DNA from: JBDSZL01 sp039925145
GTDB lineage: Bacteria; Acidobacteriota; Vicinamibacteria; Vicinamibacterales; SCN-69-37
NCBI GenBank assembly: GCA_039925145.1
Contig: JBDSZL010000003.1
Location: 1-34,809 of the forward strand
Direction: 5' to 3'
Length of the DNA: 34,809 nt
The notes beneath the pieces are model-generated. The model was not told where the DNA came from. It searched no databases and was given only the letters and a program-made list of their open reading frames with translations. A program made the translations under genes and the position numbers. This document shows, in pieces, positions 1 through 8,369 of this stretch; within the stretch, counting starts at the first letter, position 1, and each line of letters begins with the position of its first letter.

Positions 1-837
1 GAGGGATGCCCAAACGTGTGCCTCGTCCTCGTGCAACCGGCTATCCCAGTGATGTCAGCGATGAAGAGTGGGCGTTCGTGGTCCCGTATCTGGCGCTGAA
101 TCGGGAGGATAGTGCCCATCGTACGCATGACCTTCGCGCCGTGTTCAACGCGGTGCGGTGGCTCCTACGGACCGGGGCCCCCTGGCGCTGGCTGCCCAAT
201 GACCACCCGCCGTGGCCGGCGGTGTATCAGCAGTTGCAGCGCTGGCTGCGCGCCGGGTGTTTTGAAGCGCTGGTCCACGACTTGCGGGTGCTGCTCCGGG
301 AGCAGGCCGGGCGCGCCGCGCAGCCCACGGCGATGATCCTCGATAGCCGGACGCTGCAGTCGACGCCGGAATCGGGCGCGCGGGCGGGGTACGATGGCGC
401 GAAACGCCGCAAGGGCGCGAAGGTACATGCGGCGGTCGATACCCTCGGGCACCTCTTGGCGCTGCTCGTCACTCCGGCCGATGCGCAAGACCGCGCGCAA
501 GTCGCTGACCTGGCCGCCGCCGTTCAACGCATCACGGGGCAGCATGTCGAGGTCGGGTTCGTGGATCAGGGCTACACCGGCGACACACCCGCGCAGGCGG
601 CCGCGGCGCACGGCATTCGCCTCGAAGTCATCAAGCACACCGAAGCGAAGCGGGGGTTCGTCCTGCTTCCCCGACGGTGGGTCGTCGAACGCAGCTTCGC
701 GTGGGCCGCTCGCTTTCGCCGCCTGGCGCGCGACTACGAACGCCTCCCGCAGACGCTCGCGGGCCTGCACTATCTCGCGTTTGTCTGTCTCATGCTGGCC
801 AACGCCGTCCCGGTCGTCGTAACTTCATAACAGGCTC
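1..837 (+). mobile_element. IS5-family insertion sequence, left end outside the window
   Basis: The element contains one transposase gene, and its right end lies just after the transposase stop. Read inward from about 837 on the minus strand the end is GAGCCTGTTATGAAG, the kind of terminus seen in the IS427/IS1031 group of IS5. It abuts CTAG (837-840), a typical short target of that group. It interrupts the tape-measure gene, whose reading frame runs into the IS and stops at 790. The left inverted repeat and the target duplication lie upstream of base 1 and cannot be checked here. Confidence 0.85.
6..830 (+). CDS. IS5-family DDE transposase
   Basis: This 274-aa transposase cuts and joins the ends of its insertion sequence. 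The N-terminal part (residues 10-90) is the DUF4096-like domain common in IS5 proteins, with the RTGAPWRWLP motif. The DDE catalytic residues can be placed at D113 (ILDSRTLQS), D187 (VDQGYTGD) and E229 (RWVVERSFAW, followed by RRLARDYE). Length and motif order match complete IS5-group enzymes, so it is probably intact. It is encoded opposite to the phage genes it has landed among. Its start at base 6 sits almost at the window edge, so an upstream start cannot be excluded. Confidence 0.93.
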   Translation: MPKRVPRPRATGYPSDVSDEEWAFVVPYLALNREDSAHRTHDLRAVFNAVRWLLRTGAPWRWLPNDHPPWPAVYQQLQRWLRAGCFEALVHDLRVLLREQAGRAAQPTAMILDSRTLQSTPESGARAGYDGAKRRKGAKVHAAVDTLGHLLALLVTPADAQDRAQVADLAAAVQRITGQHVEVGFVDQGYTGDTPAQAAAAHGIRLEVIKHTEAKRGFVLLPRRWVVERSFAWAARFRRLARDYERLPQTLAGLHYLAFVCLMLANAVPVVVTS

Positions 838-2979
838 TAGCGCCGCCTCAAGATCCGTCGCCGCTCGCTGGACGGACTTTTCATTGCCGCCGCCAAGGAG
901 ACGCTGATACGCCGATTGGATTTGCTGGTTGTTGCCGAACGAGGCCACCAGATCGCCGAGACCCTGGCCGGACGCGTCGCCACCAAGCTTTTCTTTGAGC
1001 GTGTCGCGGAGCTTGTTCGCCTTCGCTTCGATGCCGCCGAACAGGTGGTCATTCATCCAGTCACTGACCTTCCCGGCCAGCGGTCCGAGCAACGTCCCGA
1101 TGCCGGGCAGGATGGAGGAGACGGCGCCGCCCAACGTCTTCCCCAGCGCGCCCGTCAACGCCTTGCCGGTCTGCGTGGCGACGCTCTGGCCGATGCTCTG
1201 ACCGATGAATGCCCCGCCGGCCTTCGCGACGCTCCCGCCTCCGGTGATCGCGCTCATCAGCGTCGTGCTGAACCCGGTGCCGAACTGCGCGGACGTCATG
1301 CCGAAGACGCTCTCGCTGAACCCCTTGCCTGGCGCCTTGCCGAGACCGCCGATGGGGCTGGCCGTCAGATTGCCGACCCCGCCGAACGGCCGCACGGTAT
1401 TGGGCGTCGTCACACTCGCCATGAAGGCGTTCGCTCGCCCGACGCTCATGAGGTAGTCCGCCGTCTCGTCAGCGGCCGCGGCATACGACCCCTGCTGGTA
1501 GCGCAACTGCTGATTGGACTCGGCGATCTTCAGCGCGTAGTCGCTCTGCAGGCCTACGAGCGCGTCGAGCTTGGTGTACACCAGGTCGAGCGACGACAGC
1601 CCGGCCGCCTTCAGCGACCCGAACTGATCGACGACGTCCTGCAGCGCGTGGTAGTAGTTCTGCTGAACCTTGAGCGGCAACGTCGCCGGATCGGACCCAG
1701 CGAAGGCGGCCCAGGCTTGAGCCTTGAGCACAGCGCCAGCTTGCGCATCCCGGAGGTCCCTCAGCACGTCGGCGAGATGGCGGGTGTTGTCCGCTGTTTT
1801 CTTGGTGACCTCCTTGTAGATCGCGGCCGCGTCCGATGACAGCCCGTATTTCGCCGCGACATCATCGAGTTTCTCGCCCAACGTCAACGATGCCGCGATC
1901 TGGTCGACCTGCGACCGTGTGAGCGCGTTGATCTCGATTTTAGCGGCGGCCAGTCGCGCGATCGCATCCGGTGCCGGGCCACTGGAGAGGTTGACATCCC
2001 GCCCGAAGTTCGCCGCCTTGGGCATGCGGCTGATTTCATCGGTCATCTGCCCCTTGACGACGGCTGAGGCGAGCATCGCCATCGGCCCCAGTTTGAGGCC
2101 GACGCGCCACGCGGCCAGGGTGTCGGACGCGAGGGTCAGCATGCCGGGGAGCGTGCTCACCCGTTGGGAGAGATCGGCGTAGCCCCCGAGGATTTCACCG
2201 ATCGCGCTGAGGGTGAACGTCTTCGTGTTTTCCCAGGCGCGATCAGTCCGAGCGAGGTTTTCGATCGTATGGTCGGACCACTGGCCCATACTCGCGTCCG
2301 CCGTCGCGAGCTGATGCACGATCGGACTGAGGTTCGTGTTGCCGAACAGGGCCACCATTCTCGCGGCGCGCTCCGCGCCGGGGGGAATCCGGTCGATGGC
2401 CATCGCGACCTGCTGTAACTGCGCGGCCGGCCTCTCATCTCGCAACTTGTCAATATCAAAGCCGAGCGCTTTCAGATCGGGCGAGCCGTGCGTGATCTTG
2501 TTTTGGAGCGAGGACAGCGCGCTGTCGATTTGTCCCAGCGAAATGCGGAATTCTCCGCCGACACGTCCAATGCGATCCAGCTCGGACGCGGCGATGCCCG
2601 ATGCACGGCTCATCGCGACCAGGTCGCTGGCCATGTGAATCGCCACACCGCCGGCCGCGAAGAGACCCGTGACCAGGGCCCCAGACGCAACGGCGCCCGC
2701 CGCCGCTAAACCGGAGACGAGCTCGGTCATCGCGGACGAGACCTTCACCGTTTGTCCGTGGGTCTCGTCCAGTCGTGCCTTGAACGCCTGCAGTTTCGCC
2801 GTCTGAGACACGATCGCCTGCTCGCCCGACGTGATGGCCCGGCTGGTCTGCACCGTCGCGCCGCCCAGTAAGTCCATTTGGGCTTTGGCGTTCTTCAGCG
2901 ACACACCCAAGCCCGCCAAGGGGCCTGTAGCGCCCGATGTTTCGAAGACGACGAGGCCCTTCAGCACTCCGATATCCAT
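790..2979 (-). CDS. Phage tail tape-measure protein, 3' end truncated by the IS
   Basis: The tape measure sets tail length and forms the core of the tail tube before DNA ejection. The 713 native residues show an N-terminal region with coiled-coil-type sequence, a hydrophobic Gly/Ala segment around residues 85-115 (GLAAAGAVASGALVTGLFAAGG), a second Gly/Ala-rich hydrophobic part near residues 560-625, and the segment FRISLGQIDSALSSLQNKI usual in tail tape-measure proteins. From base 837 downward the frame enters the IS and adds about 16 foreign residues (VMKLRRPGRRWPA) before stopping at 790, so the natural C-terminus is lost. The gene starts 3 nt after the gp10-like gene. The product is very likely non-functional. 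Confidence 0.8.
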   Translation of the reverse strand: MDIGVLKGLVVFETSGATGPLAGLGVSLKNAKAQMDLLGGATVQTSRAITSGEQAIVSQTAKLQAFKARLDETHGQTVKVSSAMTELVSGLAAAGAVASGALVTGLFAAGGVAIHMASDLVAMSRASGIAASELDRIGRVGGEFRISLGQIDSALSSLQNKITHGSPDLKALGFDIDKLRDERPAAQLQQVAMAIDRIPPGAERAARMVALFGNTNLSPIVHQLATADASMGQWSDHTIENLARTDRAWENTKTFTLSAIGEILGGYADLSQRVSTLPGMLTLASDTLAAWRVGLKLGPMAMLASAVVKGQMTDEISRMPKAANFGRDVNLSSGPAPDAIARLAAAKIEINALTRSQVDQIAASLTLGEKLDDVAAKYGLSSDAAAIYKEVTKKTADNTRHLADVLRDLRDAQAGAVLKAQAWAAFAGSDPATLPLKVQQNYYHALQDVVDQFGSLKAAGLSSLDLVYTKLDALVGLQSDYALKIAESNQQLRYQQGSYAAAADETADYLMSVGRANAFMASVTTPNTVRPFGGVGNLTASPIGGLGKAPGKGFSESVFGMTSAQFGTGFSTTLMSAITGGGSVAKAGGAFIGQSIGQSVATQTGKALTGALGKTLGGAVSSILPGIGTLLGPLAGKVSDWMNDHLFGGIEAKANKLRDTLKEKLGGDASGQGLGDLVASFGNNQQIQSAYQRLLGGGNEKSVQRAATDLEAALEPVMKLRRPGRRWPA

Positions 2980-2982
2980 TGG

Positions 2983-3363
2983 CTACTCCATCAACTTCAG
3001 CCGGGCGGCGACGCGGCCGAGGAGAAACGGCTCCGATTCATCCAAGACGGACGAGAGATACTTCGCCTGCCCGACCTCATGACGCGCCTCGAGGTCCTCG
3101 TGCACATACACGGCGTATGACGCGGCCGGTCCACCGAATCCCAGACGTACGGTGACACTGCTCGGCGTGATCTCCGGGAGTTCCACGTGCCCGGAATTGC
3201 GTAGGGTTCCGGATGCAACCGGTGTGCGCTCTTTCATCTTGGCCATCTCGATCTCGGCCTCGACGTAGAGCGCCCCAGCGACTTTCTGTGGCACGCTGCG
3301 CGCTAGCGCCTCGATCTTTTGGAGCATCTCTTTGTCGCCGGTGAGCGCGTAGAAAGCCTTCAT
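2983..3363 (-). CDS. HK97 gp10-like minor virion / head-tail protein
   Basis: This 126-aa protein resembles the HK97 gp10 / minor capsid group that completes the head-to-tail connection. Diagnostic stretches are RTPVASGTLRNSGHVE followed by a beta-rich part with GFGGPAASYAVYVHEDLEARH and GQAKYLSSVL, the usual TPVxTGxLRxS and YAxxVHE pattern. I chose ATG at 3363 over a GTG/ATG nine codons upstream because GAAGGAG lies 5-6 nt before it and because it overlaps the preceding stop as ATGA. It is followed 3 nt later by the tape-measure gene, a normal phage neighbour. Confidence 0.78.
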   Translation of the reverse strand: MKAFYALTGDKEMLQKIEALARSVPQKVAGALYVEAEIEMAKMKERTPVASGTLRNSGHVELPEITPSSVTVRLGFGGPAASYAVYVHEDLEARHEVGQAKYLSSVLDESEPFLLGRVAARLKLME

Positions 3364-3626
3364 CGGTACTCCTTCGTGCTTGGTCGACACTCCGACACTG
3401 TTGCGAGCAGCTCATCAACCAATCGCCGCGCCGTGTCGACGTCGTCGTTCGCGAGCGCTGCACGCGTCCGCTGCAAGGCTGCGACTCGACGTTTCCACCA
3501 ACGGCATTGGGCGGAACAAAACCGATCGTGCAACCGGCCCTTGAACGGGCGACCGCACACCGAGCAGTAGTTCTCCGATGGCGTAGCGGGCGTGAAGACA
3601 CGAGGGAACAGGTGGTCGCCGATCAT
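3360..3626 (-). CDS. Small zinc-ribbon-like phage protein, function unknown
   Basis: This 88-aa protein is not recognised as a named family. Its core, CSVCGRPFKGRLHDRFCSAQCRWWKRR, has two Cys pairs (CxxC, then CxxxC after 13 residues), suggesting a small treble-clef or zinc-ribbon fold like those in DUF2116-type proteins. A basic stretch and a helical tail follow. It overlaps the upstream gene (TGATG) and the downstream gp10-like gene (ATGA), so it is translated as part of the morphogenesis operon. A role in nucleic-acid or protein contact is possible but not shown. Confidence 0.6.
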   Translation of the reverse strand: MIGDHLFPRVFTPATPSENYCSVCGRPFKGRLHDRFCSAQCRWWKRRVAALQRTRAALANDDVDTARRLVDELLATVSECRPSTKEYR

Positions 3627-4366
3627 CAGAGCGATTCCGGGACGCCTATTTCGTCGTGTGCCCGCACCGAGAAATGAGTGCAGGCCTGCTTGAGCGCCTC
3701 AAGTTGACGGAGCCGACCCGCCAGGGGCGAGGCCTCGATGCGCTGCTTCCGGACGGCCGCCGCCGTGGCCGGCGAGATGAGCGGGAAGGCACTGAATGCG
3801 CCCTCCACGCAGCGCACGAGCTCGGGATCGCCACCGCTCTGGACCGCCGCCGTGTAGAGCCTCTCGACGGCCCCTCGATCCTTCGCCTCAAGGTCATAAA
3901 GCCGCGCCAGGAGAACGGGCTCACGAGCCAGATCCCGGGGCGTGGGTTCGTAGGCCGCCGCGGCTTTGTAGCCACCGCGCGCATCACCAACAAAGCCTTG
4001 AACCGCCCGCGCCTCGAGGTCCGTGCGTTCGTCGTCGATGGCCTGCTTCAACTTGGCGAAGGCCCATGTATTGGCAATGGCCTTCGCGCGTTCGGTCAGG
4101 GCGACGCGCTCAGTCGCCAAGCCTTCAGGGGAGAGATTCCGATTGCTGTTGATCGCCAGCCGTTCGGCTTTCAGCAGCACTACGTCCTTGCGGGCGGGAT
4201 TCACGGCGTTGAGCAGGCGATTCCGATCGTCCGGATGCAACGCGGCGAACAGGCCTTCGCTCTGATAGGTGTCCAGAAGAGCGTCGACCGTCGTTCGAAT
4301 CGGTGGCGGCTGCTCGCGTTGATACGTCTGCTGGGTCGGCTGAAGGGGCGTTTCTGTCGCATCCAT
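3626..4366 (-). CDS. Hypothetical phage operon protein, helical
   Basis: This 246-aa protein is not recognised. It starts with a Gln/Pro/Thr-rich tail (residues 1-25); the rest looks alpha-helical and charged, with segments such as LLDTYQSEGLFAALHPDDRNRLL and ERAKAIANTWAFAKLKQAIDDERTDLEARA. There is no signal peptide or membrane span. It lies 24 nt after the large terminase and overlaps the zinc-ribbon gene by one base. In many tailed phages the portal gene would be here, but length and sequence do not fit a portal or an HK97-fold capsid. It could be a scaffold, a connector or an accessory protein. Confidence 0.6.
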   Translation of the reverse strand: MDATETPLQPTQQTYQREQPPPIRTTVDALLDTYQSEGLFAALHPDDRNRLLNAVNPARKDVVLLKAERLAINSNRNLSPEGLATERVALTERAKAIANTWAFAKLKQAIDDERTDLEARAVQGFVGDARGGYKAAAAYEPTPRDLAREPVLLARLYDLEAKDRGAVERLYTAAVQSGGDPELVRCVEGAFSAFPLISPATAAAVRKQRIEASPLAGRLRQLEALKQACTHFSVRAHDEIGVPESL

Positions 4367-4390
4367 GGTCCGGGCGTCCTTTCGAGTGAA

Positions 4391-5983
4391 TCAATAGCGC
4401 GTGAGCGACGCGCGGCGTAGATCGTACGGAGACGGGAATTCTTTGCGAACGATGTGATCCCGCGCGACCGGATCGGAGTTGTAGTCGGGATGGCCCAACA
4501 TAGAGAGCTCGCCGAGTCGATAGCGCTGTTGCGGGGTGTAGGGCGGCCGCGGGTCTGACTGGCCGAAGCCATGCCCGGTACACGGCACCATATAGGCCGC
4601 GCGCTGCGTGGTGCCGCCGGTCAGCACCAGGGCCCCGGCTGCAGCGTTCGCCAGGTCGTCATGACCGCCCGGGCCATGGTCGATCGAGTCCCTGCCGCCG
4701 CGCGCCGTGCGCCGCTCGAGGCCGCCGAGTTGCGTTAGGAGCCGCGGCTCGTCGAGCAGCCGCACGCGCCGAGAATTCACGAGCGGAATCAGTTCCAGGT
4801 AAATGTCCGATTTGACGCGCTCGCTCGGACGCACGCTCACGCCAAACCTCGACAGACCCTCGACGGGAAATTGGCCTCCCCATCGGTCGGCGGTCGCACT
4901 ACTGCAGCCATACAAAATGCACGTCCGGGCAAACTCTGCGATCACAGCTGATGGCGAGAATGGCGGTCTGACCTCGCGCACCACGTCGAGCACCGCTTGA
5001 CCCGTCGCTTGGTCCGTGTGCGCGATCCCCAGCGTCGCCGAGTCACCCTTGACGCTGCCCCCGGCGAAGTCCAGGAACGCCACGTACCGGACACTAGGCA
5101 TCGGTCGACGCTCCAGGCAGCCCGGGTCCACAACCGCTTTCAGGGCATCCCGCGTAAACAGGGCCTCGACATCGCTGCGAAACTGCGCGCCGTATTCGGC
5201 GGCCGCTGAGACCGGGTCATCGTTGAATGCGTCGGCGATGGCCGCCGCGTCAAACGTCGGGTTGAGGTCCAACGTGCTGGCACGCACCACGAGCGTGTCA
5301 CTCGCGTCCTTGCCGTAGTGCTGTTCGAAGGCCCGGAAGAGCTCTCCACGCGACGCGTACGGACTCGAGACGAACAGCAGTATCGAACCCGGCACACGCG
5401 CCAACGCCGGACGCAGGGCGCGGAGCAGCTCGGTATCCGGCGCCGCTGAGTCGTCCGTCGGCAAGAACGCGCCTTCGTCGACCACAGCGAGCACCATGCT
5501 CCGGCCGCGGACTGTCCGGTAGTCGGGCACACCGGTTTCGATGATCACGCCGTTGCTCAACTCGATCGTGTCCGTCGTCTCACGCACGATCATCTGTGTG
5601 AACGATGGCACCGACTTGATCAACCCGAGCACGTATCGGAACGCAATCGTCGACTGTCGTTTCGTCGGCGAGAAGATGCAGACGTAGACGTTCTCTCCTG
5701 GCCCCAAGCGATACACGCGGCCGACCGCGACGTATGCCGCGATGACCATCGCGAAGAACGTCTTGCCGGCGCCTCTTCCAATCGCCGCGAAGAGAGCCTT
5801 CAGAGCACGGAGCGGTAGTGTCGATCGGCCGGTGACACGCAGCACGAACGCAGGATCCTCCGGTGTCTGGCCGAAGAGCGCCGCGGCAATCGAGCGCCAG
5901 CCCCTCCAGGACGGCGCCAAGAACTGCGGGAAGTGACGCAGGAAGTTGGGAAACGTGGTCAGCCAGGCCGGCGCCGTGCTCAC
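4391..5983 (-). CDS. Phage terminase large subunit
   Basis: This is the packaging motor that translocates and cuts phage DNA. The N-terminal ATPase has Walker A GRGAGKT at residues 69-75, Walker B VLAVVDE at 164-170 and a coupling motif near FVSSPYA (205-210). The C-terminal RNase H-like nuclease shows the expected acidic residues at D305 (FLDFAGG), D366 (ATADRWGG) and D443 (GGHDDLANA). The full 530-aa length suggests an intact enzyme. The start is GTG at 5983, overlapping the upstream stop as GTGA, with GAGGTGA about 6 nt before it. The last 60 residues are Pro/Tyr-rich and unlike the core. Confidence 0.9.
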   Translation of the reverse strand: MSTAPAWLTTFPNFLRHFPQFLAPSWRGWRSIAAALFGQTPEDPAFVLRVTGRSTLPLRALKALFAAIGRGAGKTFFAMVIAAYVAVGRVYRLGPGENVYVCIFSPTKRQSTIAFRYVLGLIKSVPSFTQMIVRETTDTIELSNGVIIETGVPDYRTVRGRSMVLAVVDEGAFLPTDDSAAPDTELLRALRPALARVPGSILLFVSSPYASRGELFRAFEQHYGKDASDTLVVRASTLDLNPTFDAAAIADAFNDDPVSAAAEYGAQFRSDVEALFTRDALKAVVDPGCLERRPMPSVRYVAFLDFAGGSVKGDSATLGIAHTDQATGQAVLDVVREVRPPFSPSAVIAEFARTCILYGCSSATADRWGGQFPVEGLSRFGVSVRPSERVKSDIYLELIPLVNSRRVRLLDEPRLLTQLGGLERRTARGGRDSIDHGPGGHDDLANAAAGALVLTGGTTQRAAYMVPCTGHGFGQSDPRPPYTPQQRYRLGELSMLGHPDYNSDPVARDHIVRKEFPSPYDLRRASLTRY

Positions 5984-6501
5984 TCGTCACCTCGCAATAG
6001 CTCGATCGCCGTCTTGACCCGTGGCGCCGCGCGTTCGAAGCCAATCGCCGACGTGTGACGCAGCACGCGATCGGACGCCTGACTCCACACCCGATGCGCG
6101 CCGCGCTCCCGGTCCTTGCCGGTCAGGGGGCCGCCGAGTTCCACCATGCGAGCGAAGGCCGAGTCTCGGACGATCTGCGCCTCAGCGAGCCCCAGCGCCG
6201 TCAGGCGAAGCGCCACGGGTGCATCGTCGAAGCTATACCCGCGATCGTGAAGGATGCCTGCAGCGAGGTCACGACGCAGACTGTCCGCCGCTTCCCAGAA
6301 TTGCACAGAGCGTGCACCGGTGATCTGCGCCGCGCGGTTGCCCCGTTCAAACCGGCCGCGCTCGTCACGGTCCGTGATGGGTCCAACGTCACCAGACGGA
6401 ATCGAGCCGGCGGGCCGTTCTACGGGCGTTTCCACCGAAGTCCTGCAAGCTGGGTTGCAATCAGGTGCGTTTACCCCGGAATTCATGAGGTTTTCAGGCA
6501 T
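5980..6501 (-). CDS. Phage protein in the small-terminase position
   Basis: This 173-aa protein directly precedes the large terminase and overlaps it by 4 nt, the usual place of the DNA-recognising small subunit. The sequence has RDERGRFERGNRAAQ near residue 46, a basic lead-in often seen at the N-termini of phage terminase small subunits and HTH proteins, followed by helical segments. No classical helix-turn-helix was identified with certainty. I chose ATG at 6501 over GTG at 6507 because GGAG lies 5 nt upstream of the ATG. Function is inferred mainly from position. Confidence 0.6.
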   Translation of the reverse strand: MPENLMNSGVNAPDCNPACRTSVETPVERPAGSIPSGDVGPITDRDERGRFERGNRAAQITGARSVQFWEAADSLRRDLAAGILHDRGYSFDDAPVALRLTALGLAEAQIVRDSAFARMVELGGPLTGKDRERGAHRVWSQASDRVLRHTSAIGFERAAPRVKTAIELLRGDE

Positions 6502-6635
6502 CGACACTCCGCGTCTGAAGCAAGAGAGCTGGCAGTGATGGCAGCGCCGCGTGCACGTCCCAGCCGCTGGGATTCACCGCCGATTGTGCAGAGTCAGGGC
6601 CGAGCCAGGGTGTGAAGAAGGCGCCGCCCTCTGTT

Positions 6636-6720
6636 GGTTCCCGGTCCCTGGTTCCCCCTATAAGGGGGGGAACCGTGGGAACCGATAATTGGGAACCGGT
6701 TCCCATTGGTTCCCGGAACC
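6636..6720. repeat. GGTTCCC palindrome array between the helicase and terminase genes
   Basis: Seven exact copies of the heptamer GGTTCCC or its complement GGGAACC, and one near copy, fall within 85 bp: 6636-6642, 6650-6656, 6668-6674, 6677-6683, 6691-6697, 6698-6704, 6708-6714 and the near copy at 6714-6720. They form three inverted repeats: a 9-bp stem with a 7-nt loop (6650-6674), a perfect 14-nt palindrome (6691-6704) and a 13-nt one (6708-6720). The array follows the helicase stop (6727) and precedes the small-terminase gene. Candidate roles are a replication origin, a packaging (cos/pac) recognition site or a multi-site operator; a terminator function of the first hairpin is also possible. 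Confidence 0.75.
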
Positions 6721-6726
6721 GATAAA

Positions 6727-8160
6727 TCAGGCTGGGTACCACTTGGTAGCCTTCCCTTCTTGGACGCCTTTGAGCCGTCCGTTCTGACCCAGTAGCCGTA
6801 CCGCCTCAAGCACTGCGCCTTTGCGTCCTTTGACACGGGTGGCGATGGCGCTGGACGAAAGGCCGGGGTCATTACGCACCGCCTCGAGCACGCGGCTCTC
6901 TGCCTCTTGCTGCTCTGAAGGTGGAGGCGCGAACTCGTCCGCTACCAGACGGCTCACGACGCCGCCTTGCGTCTCCAGGCGGAGCTGGATAGGTTCTGGT
7001 GTGGCAATGTGCTTGAAGCCGCGTGGGGTGAACAGCACCGTCATGTCATCGATGCGCGTGAACTCGACGGGCGTCTCAGCGATCGACAAGAGCCCGCCAC
7101 CAGACACCCGCTGCGAGCCCTTCCGGTTGTCATAACCAGCCACGGGCTTCACTGCGTGGTGACCGAGCAAGACGGCGGTTCCCGTCTCCCGGATCAACCG
7201 CCGCACGAACGCGGTAAAGGGCTGCAGTTCCCGCGGCCCTTGGTCGACACACGCGGTCAGGCTGCGACACGGCTCGAGGATCGTGAGACGGGCACCGCAC
7301 ATTCCCACATCGCGAATGATCCGGTCCTGCGTGCGAGCGTCGTCAACCGTGATGCCCTTGCAGGCTGACAGATACAGCGGGAGTTCACCGCGGCCGACTT
7401 GCCCATTGCTGAACGCGTCCAAGTGCTCAAAAACAGCGCCCGCCGAGTCCTCTTCGGTGACGTACGCGACCGCAACCTGCTCCAGTATGGCGAGCCGCCC
7501 CAGGCCGAAGAGTGACCGGCCAGGTCCCGATGCTAAGGCCACGGCCAGTTCACGCTTCGCGAGGGATTTAAAGGTGCGCTCCAGCCCAAAGAACAGCGCA
7601 ATCATCGAAGCGAACAACAGCCCGCGAATCAATTCCTTCGGGCGTTCGGTTTCGGCACGCGCGCCGACAACAGCGGCGGGTTCCAGTAGGGGCTCATCAT
7701 TCGGGCCGAGCGCTGAATCGTCGAGCAGAGACCGCAGATCGGCCAGCGCGAGCTGACGATCCCCGTCTAGCACGTGCCGGATCGTCTTGTTCAACGTCAC
7801 GACGGCGTGCCGGGCCTTCGACTTCTCGAGCACGATTCGCGCGTAGTACTCGACATTCAAGGAGTGCGGGACACCGTCGGTGAGCGCGCACAGGTACGAG
7901 GCGCCTCCAACATCCTCTAACGCACCGGTGCGGCCCAGCTCATCTCGCAACATGAGCATGTCGTTTGTCGGCAAGCCGCGGTCACGCAAGACGGGTAACG
8001 TCTCGAAGATGAGTTGATGGGCGCTTCTAAAGAAGTCACGGGGCGCAAGAACAGCCGAGGCTTTGCTGAAGGCATCCGGGTCCATCAGGCACGCACCGAG
8101 CACAGCGGCTTCCGCTTCCAAATTGTGAGGGAGCGGACGGTCAGCGACGATCGACATCAT
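6727..8160 (-). CDS. DnaB/RepA-like replicative helicase-type ATPase with DnaB N-terminal domain
   Basis: The N-terminal DnaB domain is clear (residues 8-115: PHNLEAEAAVLGACLMDPDAF, then DELGRTGALEDVGGASYL). The RecA/RepA-like ATPase (about 160-400) is divergent. The Walker A is GLERTFKS at 192-199, with Phe where a Gly is usual, and the Walker B-like strand is LTILEP rather than xxIDP. A GHHAVKP sensor-like segment follows, and a C-terminal winged-helix-like part (about 415-477) ends in KWYPA. This matches phage fusions of DnaB-N with an AAA_25/RepA-type motor, used to open the replication fork. The start overlaps the 70-aa gene (ATGA). ATP binding is plausible but not certain given the altered motifs. 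Confidence 0.8.
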   Translation of the reverse strand: MMSIVADRPLPHNLEAEAAVLGACLMDPDAFSKASAVLAPRDFFRSAHQLIFETLPVLRDRGLPTNDMLMLRDELGRTGALEDVGGASYLCALTDGVPHSLNVEYYARIVLEKSKARHAVVTLNKTIRHVLDGDRQLALADLRSLLDDSALGPNDEPLLEPAAVVGARAETERPKELIRGLLFASMIALFFGLERTFKSLAKRELAVALASGPGRSLFGLGRLAILEQVAVAYVTEEDSAGAVFEHLDAFSNGQVGRGELPLYLSACKGITVDDARTQDRIIRDVGMCGARLTILEPCRSLTACVDQGPRELQPFTAFVRRLIRETGTAVLLGHHAVKPVAGYDNRKGSQRVSGGGLLSIAETPVEFTRIDDMTVLFTPRGFKHIATPEPIQLRLETQGGVVSRLVADEFAPPPSEQQEAESRVLEAVRNDPGLSSSAIATRVKGRKGAVLEAVRLLGQNGRLKGVQEGKATKWYPA

Positions 8161-8369
8161 CGGTCCACTGGGATCGGACGGTCGTTCTCAGCTATGCCGA
8201 TCCCTGCCAGGGTCCGCACGGCCTTTCCCATCTGCAGCGCCGCCCACTCGATGGCGTTCGCTTGATCGAGTAGCCGCTGGCTGAGTGGTTCGTTGTGATC
8301 GCCGGCGCGCTCGGCCTCTCGTCGGAGGTCGTTGACTCGGCCCAGCTGGGAAATCGGCGTGCCCGTCAT
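8157..8369 (-). CDS. Hypothetical 70-aa phage protein
   Basis: The protein is not recognised. It is short, soluble and helical (residues 10-55, LGRVNDLRREAERAGDHNEPLSQRLLDQ region), without cysteines or a membrane span. The evidence that it is real is its coupling at both ends: its ATG overlaps the stop of the excisionase-like gene (ATGA) and its own stop overlaps the helicase ATG (ATGA). The position between a DNA-binding protein and a replicative ATPase suggests a small replication accessory role, which is only inference. Confidence 0.6.
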   Translation of the reverse strand: MTGTPISQLGRVNDLRREAERAGDHNEPLSQRLLDQANAIEWAALQMGKAVRTLAGIGIAENDRPIPVDR

